41,692 nucleotides of DNA from Chitinophaga pinensis (GCA_945889315.1 CAMDBP010000014.1:1-41692); one strand, 5' to 3'; counted from the stretch's first letter, positions 22,316 through 31,239 are shown. The notes: generated by a model not told the origin, from the letters alone. Translations and numbers: made by a program.

Positions 22316-23353
22316 TTACGTTATCTCCCCTCTTAGATTTAGAGAGAGCATAGCTCGCCTCTCAGGTACATTAAAGTTGCCAATTACCCACATAAGTTTG
22401 GTTAACGCAGCCTCAGAAGTAATATCCTTTCCGTCTGTAACAATTGTGTTTTTCAGAATCTTACTGCTTTCATACTGACCAAGTTCAATTTTGCCATTCG
22501 GACACTGCGTAGTAGCCAGTACAAGGGTATTGGTATATTCACATTCGGATATGAGTTCTTGCCAACTTTCGCTCGCTGGCAAATTTCCAGCTCCAAAGGT
22601 TTTGAGAACGATACCTTCAATTTTTCTACTTTTCACTAAATCAATAAGATGTCGGGGATTATACCCAGGGAATACCGTTACATTTACAACTTTATCACTA
22701 AATTTTGTTTTTAATCCAAATTCCTCGATTGTGGGTGAATGATAAAGTAAATGTTCGTTGATCAAGATTTGCTGTTCCAAATTAGCAAGGTTACTAAAAT
22801 TAGGGGAGCTAAATCCTTCAAAATCATTGGTACTAGTTTTAACGGCGCGATTACCTCGCAATACATCGTCATTAAAGCAAATACATACTTCGGGTATACA
22901 TGCTAAATGGAAGCTTTTATAACCTGCTATATAGATTGCGTTACTTAAGTTTATAATACCATCTGTACGTGGATGAAATATAGGTAACTGCGCCCCGGTG
23001 AGTACCACGGGTTTCGATAAATTTTGAAACACAAAACTAAGAGCAGATGCAGTATAGGCTAGGGTATCAGTACCATGAAGTATAACAAATCCATCATGAC
23101 TTTCGTAATTTTCTTGTACGTAGAACGCTATTCTTTCCCAAATTAGAGGCGTTATGTCAGAAGAATCAATAACCGGCTCCAAGGTTTCGAACGTAAATTG
23201 TATCTCTGAGAAATAGTGAAAGAATGTCTGATTTTTTATCGCGGGTAAATAATCGATAATTTCTTCCCATGTACTCGGTTGTAATCCATTTCCTTCGGCA
23301 TTTTTCATTCCAAAAGTGCCCCCAGTATAGAGTATATAAACCTTACTTTTCAC
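22316..23353 (-). CDS. ansA: type I L-asparaginase
   Basis: VYILYTGGTFGM, DGFVILHGTDTLAYTASALSF, VVLTGAQLP. Confidence 0.93.
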   Translation of the reverse strand: MKSKVYILYTGGTFGMKNAEGNGLQPSTWEEIIDYLPAIKNQTFFHYFSEIQFTFETLEPVIDSSDITPLIWERIAFYVQENYESHDGFVILHGTDTLAYTASALSFVFQNLSKPVVLTGAQLPIFHPRTDGIINLSNAIYIAGYKSFHLACIPEVCICFNDDVLRGNRAVKTSTNDFEGFSSPNFSNLANLEQQILINEHLLYHSPTIEEFGLKTKFSDKVVNVTVFPGYNPRHLIDLVKSRKIEGIVLKTFGAGNLPASESWQELISECEYTNTLVLATTQCPNGKIELGQYESSKILKNTIVTDGKDITSEAALTKLMWVIGNFNVPERRAMLSLNLRGEIT

Positions 23354-23356
23354 CGA

Positions 23357-24286
23357 TTAGCTGTTTTGTTTTCCAGCGAGCAGATACAAGATTGCCATTC
23401 GGATCGCTACACCATTCTCTACTTGATTAAGTATAATACTCTGCTCAGAATCTGCAACTTCACTGGTAATTTCTACTCCGCGGTTGATTGGTCCCGGGTG
23501 CATCAAGATTATTTCCTTTTTAAGATTTTGCAACATAGGCATAGTAACTCCATATTGTAAGGAATACTCTCGAAGACTTGGAAAATATTTATCTTCTTGC
23601 CGCTCCAGTTGGATGCGTAACATATTGGCGCAATCACACCATTCTAATGTTTCTTGTAGATTATGACTTACCTCTACGCCAAGGCTTCTAATATGTCTAG
23701 GCAATAGGGTAGGAGGACCGCAAACGGTAACTTTTGCTCCAAGTTTTTGTAAGCAGTATATGTTACTTAAAGCCACTCTAGAGTGTAATATATCTCCGAT
23801 TATCGCTATTTTTTTATCTTTTAAATCCCCTAACGATTCTCGAATTGAAAACGCATCGAGTAATGCTTGTGTTGGGTGTTCGTGCGTTCCATCTCCGGCG
23901 TTTATGATATTGGCATCTATGTGACGAGACAGAAATTGGTGGGCACCGGGTGCAGGATGCCTCATTACCACCATGTCTACTTTCATAGCCAATATATTGT
24001 TCACCGTATCAATAAGGGTTTCGCCTTTTTTTACGGATGAGTTTGAGCTTGAAAAATTGACTACATCCGCAGAAAGTCTTTTTTCTGCTAGTTCAAATGA
24101 AATTTTTGTTCGGGTACTGTTTTCAAAAAAAACATTCGCTATAGTAATATCTCTAAGCGAGGGGACCTTTTTTATGGGTCTGTTTATGACCTGCTTAAAA
24201 TTTTCAGCAGTTTTGAAAATAAGATTTATGTCATCTTCTGTGATGTCACATATACCTAATAGGTGTTTTGAAGAAAGTTGAGACAT
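23357..24286 (-). CDS. pyrB: aspartate carbamoyltransferase catalytic subunit
   Basis: FFENSTRTKISFELAEKRL, VMRHPAPGA, GDGTHEHPTQALLDAF, LMHPGPINRGVEI. Confidence 0.97.
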   Translation of the reverse strand: MSQLSSKHLLGICDITEDDINLIFKTAENFKQVINRPIKKVPSLRDITIANVFFENSTRTKISFELAEKRLSADVVNFSSSNSSVKKGETLIDTVNNILAMKVDMVVMRHPAPGAHQFLSRHIDANIINAGDGTHEHPTQALLDAFSIRESLGDLKDKKIAIIGDILHSRVALSNIYCLQKLGAKVTVCGPPTLLPRHIRSLGVEVSHNLQETLEWCDCANMLRIQLERQEDKYFPSLREYSLQYGVTMPMLQNLKKEIILMHPGPINRGVEITSEVADSEQSIILNQVENGVAIRMAILYLLAGKQNS

Positions 24287-24822
24287 TATTTCGTGTTATC
24301 CGTTATTATCCATACTTTACATTTAGTATCATCCCATTCTACCTTGACGTAATCATCAGTTCGAGAATCAATATTTTCGCCAATATAATCTGGTTGAATA
24401 GGAACTTCTCTTTTATATTTTCTATTGATTAGAGTCACTAACTCTATAGAAGCTGGCCTGCCATAATCATTTACAGCATCTAATGCTGCTCGAATACTTC
24501 TTCCGGTATACAATACATCATCTACTAGAATAATTCGCTTATTCTCAATTTCGAAGTCAATATTTACTTCATTAGGTATGAGTAGTTTATCTGATCTTCT
24601 GAAATCATCTCTATGAAAAGTAGTGTCGAGTTCACCGTAAGTAGCATGAATTTCAAATAATTTTTCTAATTTTTGAACGATAGCTTTTCCCAGCAGTATT
24701 CCTTTTGGTTGTAGAGCAAGAATAGCCGTATGTTTAAAATCTCCATGATCTTCAACCAATTGGTGGCAGATCCGAGTCAGAATTAGGTCTACTTGTTGAT
24801 GTTCTAATATTATTCTTTTCAT
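24286..24822 (-). CDS. pyrR: PyrR-type bifunctional regulator / uracil phosphoribosyltransferase
   Basis: IILVDDVLYTGRSIRAALDAVNDYGRP, ELVTLINRKYKREVPIQPDYIG. Confidence 0.93.
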   Translation of the reverse strand: MKRIILEHQQVDLILTRICHQLVEDHGDFKHTAILALQPKGILLGKAIVQKLEKLFEIHATYGELDTTFHRDDFRRSDKLLIPNEVNIDFEIENKRIILVDDVLYTGRSIRAALDAVNDYGRPASIELVTLINRKYKREVPIQPDYIGENIDSRTDDYVKVEWDDTKCKVWIITDNTK

Positions 24823-25232
24823 AAGGTGGTCTGCGCCAACTTCATAATTTCTTCAAATTCAAATTCTTGCACGGGCCCAACGGATAATCTGCTTTGCTTA
24901 ACTAATGCCATAGATGACAAGGTATCACTAGCTTTAATAGTTTCTAGTTTTACCGGTTTTTTAAGTGGTTTTATAGCTTGAACATCTACCGCAACCCATT
25001 GTTCATCTTCAGTGGTAGGGTCTGGGTAATGTTCTTTTATAACACGCGTAAGTCCAACTATTTCTTTTCCTTCGTTGCTATGGTAAAATAAACATATATC
25101 ACCATTTTGCATTGCTTTCAAGTGAATTCTCGCTCCATAGCTTCGAATGCCGTCCCAAAAAGTGCTATTATCTGCAACCATTTGATCCCAGCTATATTTG
25201 AATGGTTCAGATTTGATTAACCAATAATTCAT
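24819..25232 (-). CDS. EVE domain-containing protein
   Basis: MNYWLIKSEPFKYSWDQM, WDGIRSYGARIHLKAMQNGDICLFYHSNEGKEIVGLTRV. Confidence 0.93.
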   Translation of the reverse strand: MNYWLIKSEPFKYSWDQMVADNSTFWDGIRSYGARIHLKAMQNGDICLFYHSNEGKEIVGLTRVIKEHYPDPTTEDEQWVAVDVQAIKPLKKPVKLETIKASDTLSSMALVKQSRLSVGPVQEFEFEEIMKLAQTTL

Positions 25233-25297
25233 TCCGCTTCAAAACAACATATTTTTTTTCATTTTGCAGCTATACTTGATAAGAAACAATGGGACAA

Positions 25298-25329
25298 AAA
25301 AAATCCCGACCACAAAGGCCGGGATTTTT
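25298..25329 (-). terminator. intrinsic terminator after rpsA
   Basis: AAAAATCCCG / CGGGATTTTT around ACCACAAAGGC. Confidence 0.85.
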
Positions 25330-25346
25330 GAATAGTTTATTGAAAA

Positions 25347-27473
25347 TTATTTGCTCAATGCATCTATAAGCTCAGCTTTCTTCAAAGAGGTATAACCTTC
25401 TATACCTTTTTCTTTGGCTAATGCTTTAAGTTGTGCAACTGTCATAGCATTTAAATCACCTGAAACTTCAACTTCTGCAGTTGATTCTTCTACTTTCTTA
25501 GCTTTTGGTTCTGCTTTTTTTGCTTCCTTTTTAGGTGCTTCAGGAGCAGCTTCCATTTTTGCTTTTAGATTTGCTAGCACATCTAGCTCACCCATTGTAG
25601 AACGTTCCGCGCTCTTATTCATTTTTTCAACGAATTTAGAGGTGTTAGTTGCTTGTTTCTTTCGGTTAGAATCTTCTTCAGAGTTTTGCGCTCTTTCTGC
25701 TTCTTTCCAGATGTCTGTATGAGAAACCAAGATACGTTTTGCATCTTTATTAAATTCAATTACTCTTACTACAAGAGTATCGTCCATAGATGGTTCAGTT
25801 TTATTTTCTTTCTTGATGTGTTTTTTAGGAGCGAATCCTTCTACACCGTAAGGTAGAGTTAAGATAATGCCTCTATCATTAATTTCAGATACAACACCTT
25901 CGTGCTCAGAACCTAGTGTGAATATTCCAGAGAAAGTATCCCATGGATTTTCATCTATTTGTTTGTGTCCTAAGCTTAATCTTCTGTTATCTCTATCTAT
26001 TTCTAATACTACAACGTCTAATTCTTCACCTTTCTTAGTGAATTCAGCAGGATGCTTTATTTTCTTCGACCAAGATAAATCAGATACGTGAACTAGACCG
26101 TCAACACCTTCTTCTAATTCTACAAAAAGACCATAGTTAGTTAAGTTTCTAACTATACCAGAATGTTTAGAGTCAATTGGGTATTTCTCTTCAATTTTTT
26201 CCCATGGATCTGAAGCTAATTGTTTCATACCTAGAGAAAGTTTGTGCTCGTCTTTGTCGATGTCAAGAACAATTGCTTCTACTTCGTCACCTACTTTTAC
26301 AAAGTCAGATGGGTTACGTAAATGCTGAGACCAAGACATTTCAGAAACGTGAATAAGACCCTCGATGCCTGGTTGTATCTCTACGAACACACCATAGTCA
26401 GCAACGGTAACTACTTTACCTGAAACCTTGGCACCTTCCACTAGATCGCCTTGCATGCTTTCCCATGGATGTGCAGTAAGTTGTTTCATACCAAGAGAGA
26501 TACGTTTTTTGTCGTTATCAAACTCAAGTACGGCAACCTGTATTTTTTGGTCAAGTGTAAGAACATCTTCTGGGTGGTTAATTCTACCCCAAGAAATATC
26601 TGTGATGTGAAGAAGACCGTCAAGACCACCAAGGTCTACGAATACACCAAAAGATGTCATATTCTTAACCGTGCCTTCTAAAATTTGACCTACCTCCATT
26701 TTAGAGATCATTTCTACTTTTTGAGCTTCAATGTCATCTTCAATAAGAGCTTTGTGAGAAATTACTACGTTTTTATAAACCTCGTTAATTTTTACAACCT
26801 TGAATTCCATAGTTTTACCTACGTATTGGTCGTAATCTCTAACAGGTTTAACGTCTATTTGAGAGCCAGGAAGGAAAGCATCCATACCCATAACGTCTAC
26901 TACAAGTCCACCTTTAGTTCTAGATTGGATGTAACCTTTAACGATTTCACCGTTTTCCATAATTTTTTGAATTCTGTCCCAAGCGCCTTCAGCAATTGCT
27001 TTTTTGCGAGAAAGAATTAATTGACCTAAAGCATTTTCTGTTTCATCTACAAAAACTTCAACAGTGTCACCTACTGTAACGTCTGGATTGTCTCTGAATT
27101 CAGTTTTAGAAACTAAACCGTCAGATTTGAATCCTATGTCGATTACAAAGTCATCTCCTGTCATACCAACGATGGTACCCGTTACAAGTGTTTTTTCATC
27201 TACTTGTTTGATCGTGTTGGTGTAAACTGATTTCATCTCATTGTTTTGAGAATCATCATACATTCCAAAACCTGCTTTATCCATGGTCCAATCGAATGCG
27301 TTTGGATCGTGAACAGGTGTTTCTGATGTTTGGTGGAATGGATTAGCAGATTTAGATTCTGCTGCTACTACCGTTTCAGTTGTAGTTTCTGCTGTAGCTT
27401 CTACTGTGGCATCCTTGGCCTCAGTGGCTTCATTCAAGATTGCATCTTGAGTTTCTTCTGTGTTAATGTTCAA
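25347..27473 (-). CDS. rpsA: 30S ribosomal protein S1 with C-terminal Rho_N/SAP-like extension
   Basis: Six S1 repeats; TTG start at 27473 preferred (MNINTEETQDAILNEA...) because the listed 27509 start overlaps a -7 box; SD sits 10 nt upstream. Confidence 0.93.
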   Translation of the reverse strand: MNINTEETQDAILNEATEAKDATVEATAETTTETVVAAESKSANPFHQTSETPVHDPNAFDWTMDKAGFGMYDDSQNNEMKSVYTNTIKQVDEKTLVTGTIVGMTGDDFVIDIGFKSDGLVSKTEFRDNPDVTVGDTVEVFVDETENALGQLILSRKKAIAEGAWDRIQKIMENGEIVKGYIQSRTKGGLVVDVMGMDAFLPGSQIDVKPVRDYDQYVGKTMEFKVVKINEVYKNVVISHKALIEDDIEAQKVEMISKMEVGQILEGTVKNMTSFGVFVDLGGLDGLLHITDISWGRINHPEDVLTLDQKIQVAVLEFDNDKKRISLGMKQLTAHPWESMQGDLVEGAKVSGKVVTVADYGVFVEIQPGIEGLIHVSEMSWSQHLRNPSDFVKVGDEVEAIVLDIDKDEHKLSLGMKQLASDPWEKIEEKYPIDSKHSGIVRNLTNYGLFVELEEGVDGLVHVSDLSWSKKIKHPAEFTKKGEELDVVVLEIDRDNRRLSLGHKQIDENPWDTFSGIFTLGSEHEGVVSEINDRGIILTLPYGVEGFAPKKHIKKENKTEPSMDDTLVVRVIEFNKDAKRILVSHTDIWKEAERAQNSEEDSNRKKQATNTSKFVEKMNKSAERSTMGELDVLANLKAKMEAAPEAPKKEAKKAEPKAKKVEESTAEVEVSGDLNAMTVAQLKALAKEKGIEGYTSLKKAELIDALSK

Positions 27474-27483
27474 AGTGTCATGT

Positions 27484-27491
27484 CCTCCTTT
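27484..27491 (-). promoter_or_regulatory. strong Shine-Dalgarno sequence of rpsA
   Basis: Minus strand AAAGGAGG, 10-nt spacer to TTG 27473. Confidence 0.75.
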
Positions 27492-27506
27492 ACGAAAAAA
27501 TGACCG

Positions 27507-27514
27507 CAAAACTA
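27507..27514 (-). promoter_or_regulatory. -7 box of rpsA
   Basis: Minus strand TAGTTTTG followed by CGG; implies a ~27-nt leader. Confidence 0.55.
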
Positions 27515-27595
27515 AGATTTATTTCTTAAAAATGTATTACAAAGTATTGATTTTAGTAATAACTATTCCGTTTTTGGTGAAAAAGTGGTTTGTAG

Positions 27596-28282
27596 TTAAA
27601 CTGAAATTCCGAAAAGGTGGCCAATTAATGCGGTAATTCCCATAGCCATAGTGCCCCACCATGTTACGCGAAGTATTGCTTTAAGTATAGAAGATCCGCC
27701 TGTTTTTGCTGCTACAGATCCTAAGGTTACTAGGAATAATATAGCAAAGCCGTATTGTAAGTATATCATTTGAGATAAGTTGCCAAAAATAGCCACAACT
27801 AAAGGTAGCGTTCCACCTATAACAAAAGCTGCCCCTGAAGCTAATGCCGCTTGAAATGGTTTAGCCTGTGTAATCTCATTAATGCCTAACTCGTCTCTAG
27901 CATGCGCCCCTAGTGCATCGTGATCGCTAAGTTGCTTAGCAACTTCTATAGACAATTCTTTGCTTAAACCTCTGCCTTCATAAATTTTTGCTAACTCTAG
28001 CATTTCAGCTTCAGGCATTTCATCTATTTCTTTTTGCTCTCGTTCAAGATCTGAATTTTCTATATCGGCTTGTGAACTTACAGAAACATATTCTCCTGCC
28101 GCCATTGATAATGCACCCGCTGCTAGGCCTGCAACGCCTGCTAAAATAATTGGCTCTCGCGTTGCGCTAGCCGCCGCAACTCCTATAATAATACTGGCAG
28201 TAGAGAGAATTCCGTCATTTGCGCCAAGAATAGCTGCTCGAAGCCAGTTGCTCCTGTTTACATAATGTTGTTCAAATTGCAT
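27596..28282 (-). CDS. VIT1/CCC1 family transporter
   Basis: NWLRAAILGANDGILSTASIIIGVAAA, AGLAAGALSMAAGEYVSVSSQ. Confidence 0.93.
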   Translation of the reverse strand: MQFEQHYVNRSNWLRAAILGANDGILSTASIIIGVAAASATREPIILAGVAGLAAGALSMAAGEYVSVSSQADIENSDLEREQKEIDEMPEAEMLELAKIYEGRGLSKELSIEVAKQLSDHDALGAHARDELGINEITQAKPFQAALASGAAFVIGGTLPLVVAIFGNLSQMIYLQYGFAILFLVTLGSVAAKTGGSSILKAILRVTWWGTMAMGITALIGHLFGISV

Positions 28283-28285
28283 ATA

Positions 28286-28882
28286 CTATCCTCTGCGTCG
28301 TTCTAGAAGGATCATCATCATCAAACCAAGCATCATTCGCTCATCATCCTCCTGACCCGTTTCAACAAGTTTTGTTATTTCAAATTTATGGCCCCAAAAT
28401 GAGGCTTCTTTTTTAAGTCTTGCGACTGGTTGTAAATCGTTATTTGTTACTATGTAACTGGGGTTGAAAAAGTATCCCGTCAATAATCCTAAAAAAGGAA
28501 TTTCAGAGAGTAAACCATCTAATAGTTTTATCCAGCCATTTTCTTCCTGTATCTTGTGTTGTGGTCGCTCATTTGGGTCTATAAGCAAATACTCTGCTTT
28601 CCAAATAGACCTCCATCCTTTGCGGGCTAATTTCCCTATTTCTACTCCTTCATGATTTGTGATGCTATACGCAGCAGAAAAATCAATCCATCGATCTGCT
28701 TTAATGGTAAAACTCAAATTAGTCTGTGACTCATCAGTAAATACAGAAATGTCTTCTTTTAGTTTAAATAATTTTTGCTTTACATAAGCAACGCTTCTTC
28801 CATTCGCGTCGCGGGCACTAAAATCATTATGCAATGATGATATATTGAAAACTAATTTAATAGGAAAGTCAAGATTGTTCAT
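28286..28882 (-). CDS. LURP-one-related / tubby-like fold protein
   Basis: ARDANGRSVAYVKQKLFKLKEDISVFTDES, AYSITNHEGVEIGKLARKGWRSIWKAEYLL pattern. Confidence 0.65.
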   Translation of the reverse strand: MNNLDFPIKLVFNISSLHNDFSARDANGRSVAYVKQKLFKLKEDISVFTDESQTNLSFTIKADRWIDFSAAYSITNHEGVEIGKLARKGWRSIWKAEYLLIDPNERPQHKIQEENGWIKLLDGLLSEIPFLGLLTGYFFNPSYIVTNNDLQPVARLKKEASFWGHKFEITKLVETGQEDDERMMLGLMMMILLERRRG

Positions 28883-28999
28883 CGAAGGTATAGTTTTAGT
28901 ATGGTGTTATAGTAGTTTTAAAACCTTCAAACTTACGAAAAACAACGAATGTGTTTTAGATGAATTTTATGGGTTGATTTGTTTTTGCATATTTGCCCC

Positions 29000-30742
29000 A
29001 TGCTAAAAAAGCTTAATTTATTAATCTTAATTTTATTTATGTCAATCACATCCCAAGCTATACATTACGCAGTAAACTTTAATAAAGTTAAATCTCATTA
29101 TGTCTCGGTTCAATTAGACGTAGAGATTAAAGGTAAAGATTTTGTGGATTTTAAAGTGCCGGTATGGACACCTGGTTCGTATAAAGTACGTGAATTTAGT
29201 AACGCATTTGAAAATGTAAAGGCGGGAAATTTGTCCGTTGTAAGAAGAGATAAAAATACATGGAGAATCGCTACTAAAGGCCAATCGAAATTAAGTATAA
29301 CCTATGATGTATATTGTTTTGTGGTGAGTGTGCGTCAAAGTTATGCGGATGAAAATTATGCTTTTTTGCACGGCACTTCCGCATTTGGATATGTAGAAGG
29401 ATTTGAAAAAGAACCAATAGAATTGGAAATAAAACCCTACAAAGGCTGGGAAAATGTAGAGGTTTCTTTGCCTCAAATCAAGCCAAAAGAATTCATTTTT
29501 ACCGCAGAAAACTATGATTTACTTGCTGACTCACCCATTGCCTTGGGTAATTTTGAAACTATATCTTATGTGAGTTCAAAGGTGCCTCACAAAGTTGTAA
29601 TGATTGGAGAGGGCAATTATGACTTATTAAAAATTCAAGAAGATTTTAAAAAAATTAGCGATATTCAAGTTAGCATGATGGGCGAGCATCCTAGCCCACA
29701 ATACATTCACTTTATTTACAATGTTGCTAATGGAGGTGGAGGTTTGGAGCATCTAAACAGTCAAACGAGTATGATGAACAGATGGAGCTACTCCAATCCT
29801 TCGGCTTATAAAAGTTTCTTAGGATTGGTAGCGCACGAATATTTTCACTTATGGAACGTTAAACGCGTAAGGCCAATTCAGCTTGGTCCATTTGATTATA
29901 ATCGTGAAGTATATACAGATATGCTTTGGATTGCAGAGGGTATTACGAGCTATTACGATGACAAAACGTTACAAAAAATGGGTTTATATGAAGATGAGGA
30001 ATATCTTAAAATCATTGCTGGCCAAATCAGTCGATACGAAAATACGCCTGGCAAAGAAGTAATGAGTTTAGCGCATAGCAGCACCTTAGCATGGGTAAAA
30101 TCTTATCTGCCCAATGAGGAAAGTATGAATACCTCAGTGAGTTACTACAACAAAGGAATGATTGCAGCGGTGTTATTGGATCTGGAAATCAGAGCAAATT
30201 CTAAGCATTCTTTAGATGACGTAATGCAGGTGTTATACAATGACTTTTATAAGAAAAAGGGCAGAGGTTTTACCCATGATGAGTTTATTAGCGTATGCAG
30301 TAAAATTGCTGAAAGAGATTTACAATCGTTCTTTAATACTGTAATTTTTAGCACCAAAGCGATAGATTATAATGCGGTGTTTAGTCCGTTTGGGTTAACG
30401 CTAAAGGATGAGAATGCAGATAAAAATGAATGTTGGAGCGGGGTAATAAGCACACATAGTGGAGGAAAAACTACTATCAATAATCTATATGCAAGTAGTC
30501 CTGCTGTTGAAGCAGGTATGAGTGTAAACGATGAAATTATTAGTGTAAACGGCTGGAGAGTGAATGAAACACTCGAGTCATATGATACTAAGCACAATGT
30601 TGGCGATGTCGCTGAAATACTTTATGCTCGTGATGGAAAAATATTTACAGCAAACTTACAATACACCAAGAATCCGAAAGTAGCTATGAAACTAGATATA
30701 GTTAATAAGAATAGCTTGTACACGTCTTGGCTCGCAAATTAA
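29000..30742 (+). CDS. M61 family metallopeptidase with C-terminal PDZ domain
   Basis: Signal peptide; zinc motif HEYFHLWNVKRVRP, WIAEGITSYYDD; PDZ-like segment SSPAVEAGMSVNDEIISVNGW. Confidence 0.92.
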   Translation: MLKKLNLLILILFMSITSQAIHYAVNFNKVKSHYVSVQLDVEIKGKDFVDFKVPVWTPGSYKVREFSNAFENVKAGNLSVVRRDKNTWRIATKGQSKLSITYDVYCFVVSVRQSYADENYAFLHGTSAFGYVEGFEKEPIELEIKPYKGWENVEVSLPQIKPKEFIFTAENYDLLADSPIALGNFETISYVSSKVPHKVVMIGEGNYDLLKIQEDFKKISDIQVSMMGEHPSPQYIHFIYNVANGGGGLEHLNSQTSMMNRWSYSNPSAYKSFLGLVAHEYFHLWNVKRVRPIQLGPFDYNREVYTDMLWIAEGITSYYDDKTLQKMGLYEDEEYLKIIAGQISRYENTPGKEVMSLAHSSTLAWVKSYLPNEESMNTSVSYYNKGMIAAVLLDLEIRANSKHSLDDVMQVLYNDFYKKKGRGFTHDEFISVCSKIAERDLQSFFNTVIFSTKAIDYNAVFSPFGLTLKDENADKNECWSGVISTHSGGKTTINNLYASSPAVEAGMSVNDEIISVNGWRVNETLESYDTKHNVGDVAEILYARDGKIFTANLQYTKNPKVAMKLDIVNKNSLYTSWLAN

Positions 30743-30794
30743 GGTTTTTCGTTTTCAAGCACTTTTGAGTGATTGGGGGCTGGTCTGAATGGAG

Positions 30795-30824
30795 TTGTAA
30801 TAAGCCGTTTTGAACATAACTTTG
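30795..30824 (+). promoter_or_regulatory. promoter-like motif in the carA upstream noncoding region
   Basis: TTG (30795-30797) - N19 - TAACTTTG (30817-30824), same spacing as at 5723-5752. Confidence 0.45.
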
Positions 30825-31032
30825 GTTGCATTAAGTATTCTAATGCATGTCATTAAAATCATTAATGAAAATTATTAAATAGAGTATTTCTATTTTGCCA
30901 ATAATTAGGAAGAGCTAGTGTAAGACGTTAGTGCAGTTCATAAGTGTTTGGTTCCCTTGTAATGATGTTTCATAACATAAAATTAGAAGCAAAAAGGAGT
31001 CTGCAAGCTCGTCTTATTTAATCCTAGTATGC

Positions 31033-31125
31033 ATGAATGAGAGGTGGTGTGTTTTTAAGGATTTTTAGCTTTCACTTATAAACAAGGTTTATTTCTATCA
31101 AATTAAACTATCACCTCCTATTCAT
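31033..31125 (+). repeat. long-range imperfect inverted repeat in the carA upstream region
   Basis: ATGAATGAGAGGTGGT (31033-31048) with ATCACCTCCTATTCAT (31110-31125): 15 of 16 pair as RNA (2 GU, one A-C mismatch); inner hairpin ATAAAC-AAG-GTTTAT (31078-31092). Confidence 0.6.
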
Positions 31126-31239
31126 CTTACGTTGATTTACTTATTTGGGTCAAGTTAAAGGTCTATAATACTCTCGTGTACGTTGATTAACTTTTGATAA
31201 CTTATCTATTCAGTGTCATTAACTAGTTGTGAACTGGGT

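Noticed and set aside
31018-31048. PyrR-binding loop in the carA upstream region (AATCC ... GAGAGGT)
   Set aside because: The consensus elements are separated by about 15 nt instead of being contiguous; not a credible match.
31074-31120. Possible 16S rRNA 3'-end fragment (AACAAGGT ... ATCACCTCCT)
   Set aside because: The two short matches flank sequence with no helix-45 or other 16S similarity, so homology is not supported; only the anti-SD-like stem was kept.
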